A stretch of 64,000 nt of DNA from JBEEOW01 sp041191405 (GTDB lineage: Bacteria > Bacteroidota > Bacteroidia > Cytophagales > UBA9547): assembly GCA_041191405.1 (NCBI GenBank), contig JBEEOW010000022.1:10605-74604 (forward strand), read 5' to 3'. Both the position numbers and the translations under genes were made by a program. The stretch's first letter is position 1. Each line of letters begins with the position of its first letter. Positions 15,924-25,176 of the stretch are shown here, piece after piece. The notes below the pieces were generated by a model that had not been told where the DNA came from, did no database searches, and was given only the letters and a program-made list of their open reading frames with translations.

Positions 15924-18011
15924 TTATTCGATTATTATTTTAATTGTTTGATTATTGATTTTTAATAAGTATATGCCAGATTTTAAGTAAGTTAAATCAA
16001 TTTCGTTACTTATAACTTTTGTTTTTGTAATAAGTTTACCCACCAAATCATATACTTCAATTTCTTTATCATAATTACCTGTAATTTGAATTTTTCCATT
16101 GCTAGGATTTGGGAATACTGCTATGTCGTTTTCGTGAGTTTGAGTATCAACGCCAGTTATAAAGTCTGATTTAATATTTAAGTTATCAATAAACAAATCA
16201 TTTCCATAACCAGAAATATTAGTGATTCTGAAAATTGCTTCTTTGTTTTGAAATGCACTTAAATCTAATTGAATATTTGACCATTCATTTAACGTAGGTT
16301 TAAAACGGATTGTGTTTGAACTTGTGGCGGTAATTAATTGCGAGCCACCTTTTTTGAATATACTTTGGAAAGATTGCCCACAGTTTGTTGAAATGCTTAT
16401 TTCTAAAGTGTCAGAATAGGTTATTCCATTGTCATTTAATGTATTATAAGCATAATCTAAATTAAAATTACTTTGAGGTGTAATAAAATAGTTATTTGTT
16501 TCTAATGTTGATTTTTTGCCAATACCAGCATTTGTTGCATTGTAATTTGCCACTGTATATGCACTCAAACCTGATTTTTTTGATGTTGTAGTTCTTGTCC
16601 AATTAATTGAATTTAATTCAGACGAAATTTTCCAAAAATTTGAATTTAAAGTTTGGTCAAAATTATCAACAAAAGGCAAAATAGATTGATTTAAATATTT
16701 TATAGTGTATTCAATAGTATCATTACTATTATTGCCATCATTAAGCAAATTTACTTTTTGTATATATGCTAAAATAGTATTTACACCACCTTTTAAGTTG
16801 ATACTTGGTATATTTATATCAATTGAATCTCCAACTGAAAGATTTCCATTCCATTTGTATGTTGGTAAAGTTTGATTGTTTAAAGTTATTCCTAATTGAA
16901 AAGAGGTGATTGTATTACTACCTTTATTCGTCAATTTAAATTTGTTAATATTTGTTTCTTCACAAGTTGTTGCTTTGTAATTTGATAATTTGATGCTTAA
17001 ATCATTTTGAATTAACACAGGGTCAATGCCATTTGAAGTTAGTAAACTTGCTCTAGTTGTTGAAAGAGATGTTCTCATTCTTGCAACCTGACCTTTGGTA
17101 AACATGGTCATACATGCATCATCTGAGTAATCCATAAAGTTATTGAAATTTTCGCCGTTTGCATCTGTAGACGAACATCTAATATGTGGAAAGCTAGGGC
17201 ACCCACTATTTGATGCTTGTGCAGGGGGAGTGTCCGATACATTATCATCTCCACAATTTGAGTCACCCCAAATGTGTTTTAGGTTTAAGTAGTGTCCTAC
17301 TTCATGGGTTGCCGTTCTACCTAAGTCAAATGGTGGCGAAGTGTTACTAGTTTTATTTCCAAAAGCTTTGGTAGTTATTACAACTCCATCGGTAGCTGGT
17401 GTTTTTGTGTTAGGAAATTGGGCATAGCCAAGTATTGAACCTTCAATTGGGCAAACCCATATATTTAAATATTTACTTGGGTCCCAAGGATCTTTACCTC
17501 CAGTGCTTGTTTTTTTTACATCATTTAAATCAGGCGAAAAACTAGTTTTATTTGATTGGGTTCTTGTAATTCCAGAAGTGGTTTTACCCGAAGGATCTCT
17601 CTTGGCAAGCACAAACTGAATCATTGCATCTTCAGCAATTGCTTTAAATGGAGTTGCTGTACTATTAAAGTTAGCATTTAGTTTTCTATAATCTTTATTA
17701 AGGACATCTAATTGAGATTGAATTGTAGCATCACTTACATTTTGACTTGCAGTATTATATACAATATGAATAACAACAGGAATGTAATATATTGTTGCAT
17801 TTGAACGAGAATGTTTATTGGCATTGATTCTTTTTTGAAGTTCAAATTCATGTAAATTGTGTTCATGTCTTAATTGGGGATTTTGTTCATATTCTTTTTC
17901 CAATAATTCATGTGAAACACATCTTACAGGTTTTGATTCTTGCTCTCTTTGAGCAAATGCAAATACATTTAGTAATGTAATTGCACTAATAGTAATAAAT
18001 AATTTTTTCAT
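15924..18011 (-). CDS. M43 family zinc metalloprotease with T9SS sorting domain
   Basis: A 695-residue secreted protease. The signal peptide is 1-20 (FAFAQ). The metzincin zinc motif HEVGHYLNLKH is at 236-246 (H236, E237, H240, H246), followed by the Cys-containing CGDDNVSDTPPA region and a Met-turn near 290-300 (CMTMF), as in pappalysin/cytophagalysin (M43). A middle region (~345-440) looks like an Ig-like CARDB domain, then a MAM/carbohydrate-binding-like jelly roll (~450-610), and a type A T9SS C-terminal domain (VFPNPSNGKIQITG to the end). It is probably an extracellular peptidase. The ATG is preceded by a CCCC element (18018-18021). Confidence 0.93.
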   Translation of the reverse strand: MKKLFITISAITLLNVFAFAQREQESKPVRCVSHELLEKEYEQNPQLRHEHNLHEFELQKRINANKHSRSNATIYYIPVVIHIVYNTASQNVSDATIQSQLDVLNKDYRKLNANFNSTATPFKAIAEDAMIQFVLAKRDPSGKTTSGITRTQSNKTSFSPDLNDVKKTSTGGKDPWDPSKYLNIWVCPIEGSILGYAQFPNTKTPATDGVVITTKAFGNKTSNTSPPFDLGRTATHEVGHYLNLKHIWGDSNCGDDNVSDTPPAQASNSGCPSFPHIRCSSTDANGENFNNFMDYSDDACMTMFTKGQVARMRTSLSTTRASLLTSNGIDPVLIQNDLSIKLSNYKATTCEETNINKFKLTNKGSNTITSFQLGITLNNQTLPTYKWNGNLSVGDSIDINIPSINLKGGVNTILAYIQKVNLLNDGNNSNDTIEYTIKYLNQSILPFVDNFDQTLNSNFWKISSELNSINWTRTTTSKKSGLSAYTVANYNATNAGIGKKSTLETNNYFITPQSNFNLDYAYNTLNDNGITYSDTLEISISTNCGQSFQSIFKKGGSQLITATSSNTIRFKPTLNEWSNIQLDLSAFQNKEAIFRITNISGYGNDLFIDNLNIKSDFITGVDTQTHENDIAVFPNPSNGKIQITGNYDKEIEVYDLVGKLITKTKVISNEIDLTYLKSGIYLLKINNQTIKIIIE

Positions 18012-18052
18012 TATTTTGGGGAATTTAAGGTAGATTTTAATTGGAATAATTA

Positions 18053-18256
18053 CTAATTATTTTCAAGGTTAAGGGCTAATATTACTAGCAATACAATGTT
18101 GATTGTAAACAGAAAAATGTTTTGCTTGTTAATAATTTTGAGATTGTAAAAATTCTTCTTAATTAAAAATTTTTGTTTGAAATAATATTTAATAAAAAGT
18201 ACAAATTGCTTAATAAATGATTTCTTAATATCAGTATCGAAGAAGTGATTTTCCAT
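18053..18256 (-). CDS. Possible small single-helix membrane protein
   Basis: An open frame for 67 residues: a basic N-terminal two-thirds (KKSFIKQFVLFIKYYFKQK) and a C-terminal hydrophobic helix (IFLFTINIVLLVILAL). It lies alone in the gap between the 7TM regulator and the M43 protease, on the same strand as both. Codon choice is very AT-rich, like non-coding DNA here, so I rate it as uncertain. Confidence 0.35.
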   Translation of the reverse strand: MENHFFDTDIKKSFIKQFVLFIKYYFKQKFLIKKNFYNLKIINKQNIFLFTINIVLLVILALNLENN

Positions 18257-18389
18257 TTGCTATCTTTATTTTGATTCATTGAATAATTTAAAATTATATT
18301 TGTTTTGTATAATTTTGTGTATTAAATGTCTCAAAAATGTATGCTAAAATCTCAAAACTACTCTTAAATGCTATTTTAAACATTAAATT

Positions 18390-20732
18390 TTAAATTGATA
18401 CTTTCATTTTTGATTTATAATTACTTGGCGTTTCATTAAACTGTTCCTTAAAACATTTAGTAAAATATTGTCTATTTTGGAATCCAACTTCATACATAAT
18501 TTCATTAACATTTAAGTTTGATTCAATTAACAATTCAGCTGCTTTTTTTAATCTAACTTCTTTTACAAACTCTTTTACAGTAAGTTGTTTGTACGATTTG
18601 AATTTTCTATACAATTGAGCTCTACTTACTCCCAAACCTTTACATAAATCATCCACGTCGAGTTCGGTATCATTTATTTTGTCTAAAACAATTTTTGTTG
18701 CATTAGAAATAAATTGTTCAAGATTTTTATCAATAATTTCACTTGAAATTTCATTAATAATTATAGTGTCCAATGTTTCATTTTCAATAATATTGTTTTC
18801 AGATTTCTTTAAAATATCGTCTGAACTATTTATATAAGGAATTGATACTGAAATTAATGTGCCTTTGTGTAATTCACTTTCAATATTAAATTCACCATTA
18901 ATTTTACTAACTAAATTTTTTACAAATTCAATTCCAATTTCAGAATTTACAACAGTATTTTCTTTATTTGAAATTGGGTTAAGTATCATCTCAATTTCAT
19001 CTTCTGATAAACCATCTCCATTATCTTCAATTTCAAAAAGTATTTTATTACTGTCATCAAAGGCATCAATTCTTAGTCGAACTTTTTCGTATTTATTACT
19101 TTGATTAATTGCATTTAATATCAAGTTAAATAACATTTTTTCAACTATTACTTGGTCAAAAATGCAAATGTATGAAAGTGAATTTGTACTAAATTCGAGT
19201 TTTATATTTTTTGAATTAGCCAAGTCATTGAATGATTCATAAATATTTTTCGAAAAATCGATGATATCAATATTTTGTTTTAAGTCATAAGTAATCGATT
19301 CGTTTTCCAAATTGTTTATCAATTTAGTTAATTGTTGATATTGAGTTTTGAAATTTGTAATGTCTTGATTGTCAATTTTGTTTTGTTCAATTATTTTATT
19401 TACGGGTATTAAAATATGTTCAAATTGATTTTTTAATGAACCCACAAGTTGTTTGTGGTATTGTAATTTTTTTAAATTGATAAAGTGAGTTTTGTCTTGT
19501 TCAACAGCATTTTTAAGCAATTTTAATTTGTTTTTTTGCATATTTCTTAATCTATCAAATATTGAAAATGAAAATAAAATAGATTGAATTAATAGTGAAA
19601 TATGGTAACTAAATACTATCCAATAACCGCCAAATATAATTTTTTGGTGACGTAATTCACTTAACGATATCATTAATAAAAATCCTATGGTACCAAGGAG
19701 ATAATACCATGATACATTTCTTTTTTTATTATGTAATGCTATTGAAACATAGGTGATTGTAATATATGGAAGCACGTAAAATATAGTTACATTCGGGCTA
19801 TCACCTAAGGTTATTAATAATGTAATGTAACTTACAGCATATATTAACCAAGAAAATATGATAAGTTTACCAGCTTTTTGAAATGGCTTTATTTTTAAAT
19901 AATTAAAAGTGAAGAGCATATAGAATATTAATATTGCATTAGGGGCAATGTATATACCTAAAATATAACTTAATTCTTGATTTGAGCTCCATAAATATAA
20001 GCCACCCATTCTATCCTCTGCTAATGTTCTTATGGTACCCATGATTAATAATCCAATATATAGTGGGTAAACCTTATCTTTTGTAGAGAAAAATAATATT
20101 AGATTATATATAATCATTGTAAGAATAAATCCATAAAAAATACCAAGGCAAATAAATTCAATTTTTGAAGAGTACATAAATGATTGGTATGAAGTAATAA
20201 AAAAATTAAATCTACAATAGCCATTAGGGGCAACTTTTACATAGTGAGTTATTGTTTCGTTGTTGTAGCCACAATTTAGATTTAATAGTAAATTTTTATC
20301 TTTAAACTTTCTTATTTCAAAATCAACAGATACTCCTGTAGAGTCAATATTTATAATTTGATTCTTTGAGTTTATTGAATAAATAGTTATTTTTTTTGCA
20401 TTAGGGGAATGAATATCAAATATATATGAGTTATCTATAGAGCTGTTTTTGGTGTAAAATCTTAACCAATAGGTAGAGTTTATGTTTTCTTTATTTGACT
20501 GCTTTATTTCTTCATTCGTAAAAAAATACTTTTGATTTTTTTCGTTTAAAATTGAATCTAAATTGAATCTGTTGGTATGGTCAATGTATAATTCAATATT
20601 TTTATGTGATAATATTTGTTCTTTTTCAAATAGCTGTTTTGAAAGAGTTACTGTGTCAGTATTGTGCATAGCAATACTGCTTTGTATCAATAAAATGATA
20701 CAGATTGAGAATAGGGTTATGTTTTTTTTCAT
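18390..20732 (-). CDS. 7TM-DISM sensor with kinase-like ATPase and C-terminal AraC DNA-binding domain
   Basis: A 780-residue signal transducer. A signal peptide (~1-22) is followed by a 7TMR-DISM extracellular domain (~30-175, with YWLRFYTKN), seven transmembrane helices (~185-390), a coiled linker, a HATPase_c domain (~500-635; N-box EKMLFNLILNAINQS, G1 DNGDG, G2 IGIEFVKNLV) and an AraC-type HTH pair (~670-778, DLCKGLGVSRAQLYRKFK and MYEVGFQNRQYFTKCFKE). The H-box normally seen before the ATPase (HELRTP type) is replaced by a sequence like NQFEHILIP, so the phospho-acceptor His is apparently missing, and no receiver domain joins kinase and AraC parts. It probably regulates nearby secreted-protein genes. 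Confidence 0.85.
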   Translation of the reverse strand: MKKNITLFSICIILLIQSSIAMHNTDTVTLSKQLFEKEQILSHKNIELYIDHTNRFNLDSILNEKNQKYFFTNEEIKQSNKENINSTYWLRFYTKNSSIDNSYIFDIHSPNAKKITIYSINSKNQIINIDSTGVSVDFEIRKFKDKNLLLNLNCGYNNETITHYVKVAPNGYCRFNFFITSYQSFMYSSKIEFICLGIFYGFILTMIIYNLILFFSTKDKVYPLYIGLLIMGTIRTLAEDRMGGLYLWSSNQELSYILGIYIAPNAILIFYMLFTFNYLKIKPFQKAGKLIIFSWLIYAVSYITLLITLGDSPNVTIFYVLPYITITYVSIALHNKKRNVSWYYLLGTIGFLLMISLSELRHQKIIFGGYWIVFSYHISLLIQSILFSFSIFDRLRNMQKNKLKLLKNAVEQDKTHFINLKKLQYHKQLVGSLKNQFEHILIPVNKIIEQNKIDNQDITNFKTQYQQLTKLINNLENESITYDLKQNIDIIDFSKNIYESFNDLANSKNIKLEFSTNSLSYICIFDQVIVEKMLFNLILNAINQSNKYEKVRLRIDAFDDSNKILFEIEDNGDGLSEDEIEMILNPISNKENTVVNSEIGIEFVKNLVSKINGEFNIESELHKGTLISVSIPYINSSDDILKKSENNIIENETLDTIIINEISSEIIDKNLEQFISNATKIVLDKINDTELDVDDLCKGLGVSRAQLYRKFKSYKQLTVKEFVKEVRLKKAAELLIESNLNVNEIMYEVGFQNRQYFTKCFKEQFNETPSNYKSKMKVSI

Positions 20733-20863
20733 AGACTGGGGAATCTATTTATAGGGTATAGAATTAAAAGGGTACTTAATTCTTACAACAAATATACTTA
20801 AAATAATTATAAAAAATATTTTTATAGTTATATTTATCTTATTTGTGTTAAAATAAAATTAAA

Positions 20864-20891
20864 ATGGGCGAAGTGGTTATTCTTCGCCCAT
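20864..20891 (-). terminator. Terminator after the sortilin-like gene
   Basis: Stem ATGGGCGAA/TTCGCCCAT with a 10-nt loop. On the minus strand it is followed by TTTTAATTTTATTTTA. Confidence 0.8.
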
Positions 20892-20938
20892 AAGTTATTA
20901 TAAATAAAAATGTATAGTTTAAAAAGTCCCCTTGTTTT

Positions 20939-23900
20939 TTATTTCTTAATTAATTTTTGAATAATTTTTTTATCATCAAATTCTAAAACAATAGTGTAAA
21001 GCCCTTTTGCTAATTCACTTACATTTAAAGTTTTATCATTGTTGATTAGTAAAGCTTGTTGTACTAATTTACCTTCTTGATTGTTAATACTAACTTTAAC
21101 TTTTCCACCAAGTTTGATACTAACTTCGTCGTACACTGGATTTGGGTAAATTAAATTCGCCATATCAGCTTCTGTCAATCCTGTAGTTGTACATGTATCT
21201 AGTTTTGCTGTAACTGCTACCATTTTACTTGCACAAGTTGATTTTTCTTGAATTTTCCAATCATATAAATAATAATAGTAATTTGGGTAAGCATCACCAG
21301 CTGTAGTTCCTGTTATTGATACAACATTATTAACAGTAAATGGGTAAGTTGCACCAGCATCGTTTCTGAATAAATCCGAAGATGTAGGTAAACCAATTTT
21401 CAAGTTATTCCCAGCTGGAATTTCCATATTTAAAGTAACTACACTTTCGCCATCAGGAATTGTAACAACTTTTTCTACAATAATATTGTCAGCTGAATCT
21501 TTCAATTGAATTGTTCTAGCTTTTGCTCCTGTTGCATATACTTTCACTGTTTTTAGTGTGAATGGTTTTAATGCGTTGAATATTAATGATTGTCCACCTC
21601 CATGACTAGCACCCGTACCAATAGTGTTTGTTTTTGGACCAACAGTTGATACTGCACTTGCATTGCTAGTGTTTACAAAAAACTTAGTTGTTTGTTGTAA
21701 ATTAGTTGTGTAAATATCTCCTACAAACAATGGGTTAATAGTATCATTACTTGCAAACCAACTTAAGTTTCCACTTGTTTTTGTAGCTGTTAAACTAACA
21801 GATTCTCCTGGATTACAAAAAGTAGCTAAGTTTGGAGTAGGAGCAGTGAAGTCATCAACTGTGATATAATTGTTCATGATAATGGTATCACTACCAACTG
21901 AATTAGTTACAATTAATTTAACTGAATAGGTTCCTTTTTGATTGTAACTAACAGTTACAGTGTCAGCAGTTGAGGTTGCTGGAGTTCCTCCAGTGAAAGT
22001 CCATTTTCTTGATGTTACATTACCAATTGTAATATCGTCAAACTTAACTTTTATTGATTTACAGCCTTTTGTGTTACTAGCTGTAAATTGGGCTTCTGGT
22101 TTACTTTCAACTGGGTTATACGCTGATGTTTCCCAAATACCTCTGCCATAAGTACCTACTCTTACTTTCTTTGCAGTTTTGTGGTATTCAAGTTGACGAA
22201 TATCAGCTAATGGTAAGTTGTCACTAAATGGAATCCAAGCACTTAAATTTTTATTTTTATAATATACTTGATAGCTCATTGCTACATAAATACCTTCGTC
22301 TGCAGTATTATCAACAGCAATAGCATTTGCACTAAGGTTTGGTAATGAACCTTTTATATTTGTCCAAGTTGTACCAGCATTTGCCGAGTAATAAACACCT
22401 GAACTAGTAGCGATGTATACTTTTTTTGCATCAAGTGGGCTAATTGCAATTTGATTTACTGAACCAGCTATTCCTGTTGAAATAGTACTAAATGAAGTAC
22501 CTCCATTTGTTGAAAGATACATAGTACTACCTTTTGATACATACACATAATTATTATCAGAAGGTGCAACCTCAATTTCTTCAAGTTGTCCGAATTGAGA
22601 ATAAACTAACGACCAACTACTTCCTGCATTGGTACTTTTGTATAAACCTGAAGTACCTCCGTAGTAAATTGTATTTGAATTTTTGGTGTCTTGAGCTAAT
22701 GGATTTACCCATGCACCACCTCCTGGTTGTGTAATACTTGCTGTAGATGCACCACCATTGGTAGTTTTGTAAAGTGTACCATTTTGCGACATACCATATA
22801 CAATATTTGCATTTGACCAGTCAATTACTGTATTCATTCCATCGGCAGAATACCAATCTAACCATGCACCATTTTTGTATAAATTTCCACCGTTATCTTG
22901 GGCACCACCTCCAACCATGGTTGGGTCTGTTTCTGATTGTCCTATTTTGTAATACATTCTAATACCTAAACCTTTAGAAATATCAGTAAAATTATCTCCT
23001 TTATCAGTTGATTTAAAAATACCTCCATCCGAACCAGTGTAAAGTGTATTACATACATATTCTAATTGGTGCATATCACAATGTGTATAACCTGTGTTGT
23101 TAGGGTAAGTCCACTGAGTGGTAGCTGTAAATGATGACCCTCCATTGGTTGATTTCCAAGTGATAATACATCCTAGATGAACTTCTTCTGCATTAGTAGG
23201 TGAGGCTGCCAAACAAAAATTGTAACTACCTTGTCCTGCATCATCATTACCTGATGGTTCATAACCACCATATTTTGTTCCGTTTTGACCACCTGTAACT
23301 CTTGTTGTGAATGTTGCTCCAGCATCAGTTGAACGATACATAGCTCCAAATGCTTGCCCGCTTAATTCAGCAACGTAAACATAATTTGGGTTAGCTGCAG
23401 TAACAGCCAATCTTTTAATTCCAGAGGTTCCCATACTTATAGTAGTAAACGAATTGCCACCATCAGTTGATTTTTGGAAACTTGTACCACAAGCATAAAT
23501 AACATTTGCATTATCAGGTTTAAATCTTAAATCGTAAAAAGTTCCTGATTTAATTTGACTCCAAGTTTTGCCTGCATCAGTACTTTTATATATTCCTGAT
23601 GTAGTTGCCGCTAGTACTATTTTATGATTATTTGGATGAACTTCTATTCTTCTTACTGTTCCTGCAATGGTTGCACTATTAAAGCTAGCGCCACCGTTGT
23701 ATGAGTATAGCATACCTTTTTCAGTACCAACATATACAGTATCAGGAGAGCCTGCTGCCATACCAATTGCCCAAACATATAATGCTGAAGGGGTAATGTT
23801 GTCTGTTATTGGTTTCCAGGTAGTTCCACCATTGGTCGTTTTCCATGCTCCACCACCTGGTGAGCCAACATAAATATTATTTTGATTTGCTTCATCTACA

Positions 23901-24301
23901 CGAACAGCTTCTAATCGACCTAATCCTGGAGCCCAACCACCTGAATTTTTCCAGTAAGTTGGTCCAACTTCTTTCCAGTAGGCTCCTGTTGCTGCTATTC
24001 TAGCATTTGATTTTGAAAGTCGAACATTAGCATGTCTAATCTCCAAATATTCTTCATCTTTTTGGCGAATATTACCCAAACTATCAATGTGGTTTTTCAT
24101 AAAATATTTCCATCGTTGAAATTGTTTGTAGCCAGAGCCTTTTCCTTTGAAATTGTTGGCATAATAACTTTCGCCTTCTTTAACTACATCGTAGTAGTTT
24201 ACCGTAGGATCTTCGCTCATTTCTCTCCATTTCTGTTGAGCCATTGCTGAGCTACAATTAAGCATTAATCCAAATGCTAGAATCAGTAGGGATTTATTCA
24301 T
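20939..24301 (-). CDS. Secreted sortilin/BNR-repeat protein with PKD and T9SS sorting domains
   Basis: A 1120-residue exported protein. The signal peptide (1-21, SAMAQ) is followed by a large beta-propeller region (~110-740) built from repeated BNR/Asp-box and sortilin (VPS10)-like units such as WKTTNGGTTW, YKSTDAGKTWS, FKSTDKGDNF and YKSTNAGSSWS. A PKD domain follows (~745-820, RKWTFTGGTPATST..GTYSVKLIVTN), then a beta domain and a type A T9SS C-terminal domain (LIYPNPVYDEVSIKL to IIQKLIKK). It is a likely surface or extracellular adhesin or polymer-binding protein. No hydrolase active site can be shown. The CCCCC element at 24308-24312 lies 6 bp before the ATG. Confidence 0.9.
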   Translation of the reverse strand: MNKSLLILAFGLMLNCSSAMAQQKWREMSEDPTVNYYDVVKEGESYYANNFKGKGSGYKQFQRWKYFMKNHIDSLGNIRQKDEEYLEIRHANVRLSKSNARIAATGAYWKEVGPTYWKNSGGWAPGLGRLEAVRVDEANQNNIYVGSPGGGAWKTTNGGTTWKPITDNITPSALYVWAIGMAAGSPDTVYVGTEKGMLYSYNGGASFNSATIAGTVRRIEVHPNNHKIVLAATTSGIYKSTDAGKTWSQIKSGTFYDLRFKPDNANVIYACGTSFQKSTDGGNSFTTISMGTSGIKRLAVTAANPNYVYVAELSGQAFGAMYRSTDAGATFTTRVTGGQNGTKYGGYEPSGNDDAGQGSYNFCLAASPTNAEEVHLGCIITWKSTNGGSSFTATTQWTYPNNTGYTHCDMHQLEYVCNTLYTGSDGGIFKSTDKGDNFTDISKGLGIRMYYKIGQSETDPTMVGGGAQDNGGNLYKNGAWLDWYSADGMNTVIDWSNANIVYGMSQNGTLYKTTNGGASTASITQPGGGAWVNPLAQDTKNSNTIYYGGTSGLYKSTNAGSSWSLVYSQFGQLEEIEVAPSDNNYVYVSKGSTMYLSTNGGTSFSTISTGIAGSVNQIAISPLDAKKVYIATSSGVYYSANAGTTWTNIKGSLPNLSANAIAVDNTADEGIYVAMSYQVYYKNKNLSAWIPFSDNLPLADIRQLEYHKTAKKVRVGTYGRGIWETSAYNPVESKPEAQFTASNTKGCKSIKVKFDDITIGNVTSRKWTFTGGTPATSTADTVTVSYNQKGTYSVKLIVTNSVGSDTIIMNNYITVDDFTAPTPNLATFCNPGESVSLTATKTSGNLSWFASNDTINPLFVGDIYTTNLQQTTKFFVNTSNASAVSTVGPKTNTIGTGASHGGGQSLIFNALKPFTLKTVKVYATGAKARTIQLKDSADNIIVEKVVTIPDGESVVTLNMEIPAGNNLKIGLPTSSDLFRNDAGATYPFTVNNVVSITGTTAGDAYPNYYYYLYDWKIQEKSTCASKMVAVTAKLDTCTTTGLTEADMANLIYPNPVYDEVSIKLGGKVKVSINNQEGKLVQQALLINNDKTLNVSELAKGLYTIVLEFDDKKIIQKLIKK

Positions 24302-24333
24302 TTGTTTGGGGGATAAGTTATATTTGATTTATG

Positions 24334-24341
24334 CAAAAATA
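24334..24341 (-). promoter_or_regulatory. -7 element for the sortilin-like gene
   Basis: On the minus strand reads TATTTTTG, matching TAnnTTTG, 32 bp before the ATG. No good -33 is seen. Confidence 0.4.
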
Positions 24342-24492
24342 TATAAATTAAGTGCAATATAGTGCTATTTAAGTCTCAAATATGGTGTACTGATGTTTCA
24401 AAAGTGTATAAATTTGATATTTTTTTGACTTTGATGTGTAATTCTAATTAAAGTCTAATTTTTTGTATTGAAAATTAATTTTACTTTGCAAA

Positions 24493-25176
24493 ATGAAAAT
24501 ATTGATAATTGAAGACGAAATAAAAACAGCACTTAGTTTGAAACAAGGCTTAGAAGAGTCGGGTTATGAGGTGCACACCGTTTTCGATGGTGAACAAGGG
24601 ATTCAGTTTTTAAATACTTATCAATATGATATAATTATTTGTGATATAATTTTACCTAAAATTTCAGGTTTGGAAGTATGTGCTCAATACCGAAAAAAGA
24701 ATGCTGATACTCCAATAATAATGCTTACTGCTTTAGGTAGTTTAGATGATAAAAAGAAAGGTTACTCTATAGGAGTAGATGATTATTTAGTAAAACCATT
24801 TGAATTTGAAGAGTTACTTTTAAAAATCAAAGTATTATTAAAGCGAACTACCAATATTATAAATGAACAAGTATCTAACAAATTATACTTTGCAGATGTA
24901 ATTGTTGATTTGAACAAAAAAGAAGTTTATAGAAACGGAGATTTAATTGAATTAAGCCCTAAGGAATTTTCATTATTAGTTTACTTGATTGAAAATAAAA
25001 ACAGAGTTGTTTCAAGAGTTGAAATAGCTGAAAAGGTATGGGGAATTAAATTTGACACAGGAACCAATGTTATTGAGGTTTATGTGAATTATTTGAGAAA
25101 TAAAATTGATAAAAATTTTTCAAATAAAATTATTCACAATAAACAAGGAATGGGTTATTTTTTAAAAGATGTTTAG
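24493..25176 (+). CDS. OmpR/PhoB-family response regulator
   Basis: A 227-residue two-component response regulator. The receiver domain (1-115) has phospho-acceptor D51 with acidic partners near residues 7-8, T79 and K101. The C-terminal winged helix (~130-225) carries LSPKEFSLLVYLIENKNRVVSR and the recognition region NVIEVYVNYLRNKI. The sensor kinase starts at the base after its stop codon, so the two are co-translated partners. The ATG lies 5 bp from TACTTTGC, a near -7 element, suggesting a very short or absent leader. Confidence 0.94.
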   Translation: MKILIIEDEIKTALSLKQGLEESGYEVHTVFDGEQGIQFLNTYQYDIIICDIILPKISGLEVCAQYRKKNADTPIIMLTALGSLDDKKKGYSIGVDDYLVKPFEFEELLLKIKVLLKRTTNIINEQVSNKLYFADVIVDLNKKEVYRNGDLIELSPKEFSLLVYLIENKNRVVSRVEIAEKVWGIKFDTGTNVIEVYVNYLRNKIDKNFSNKIIHNKQGMGYFLKDV

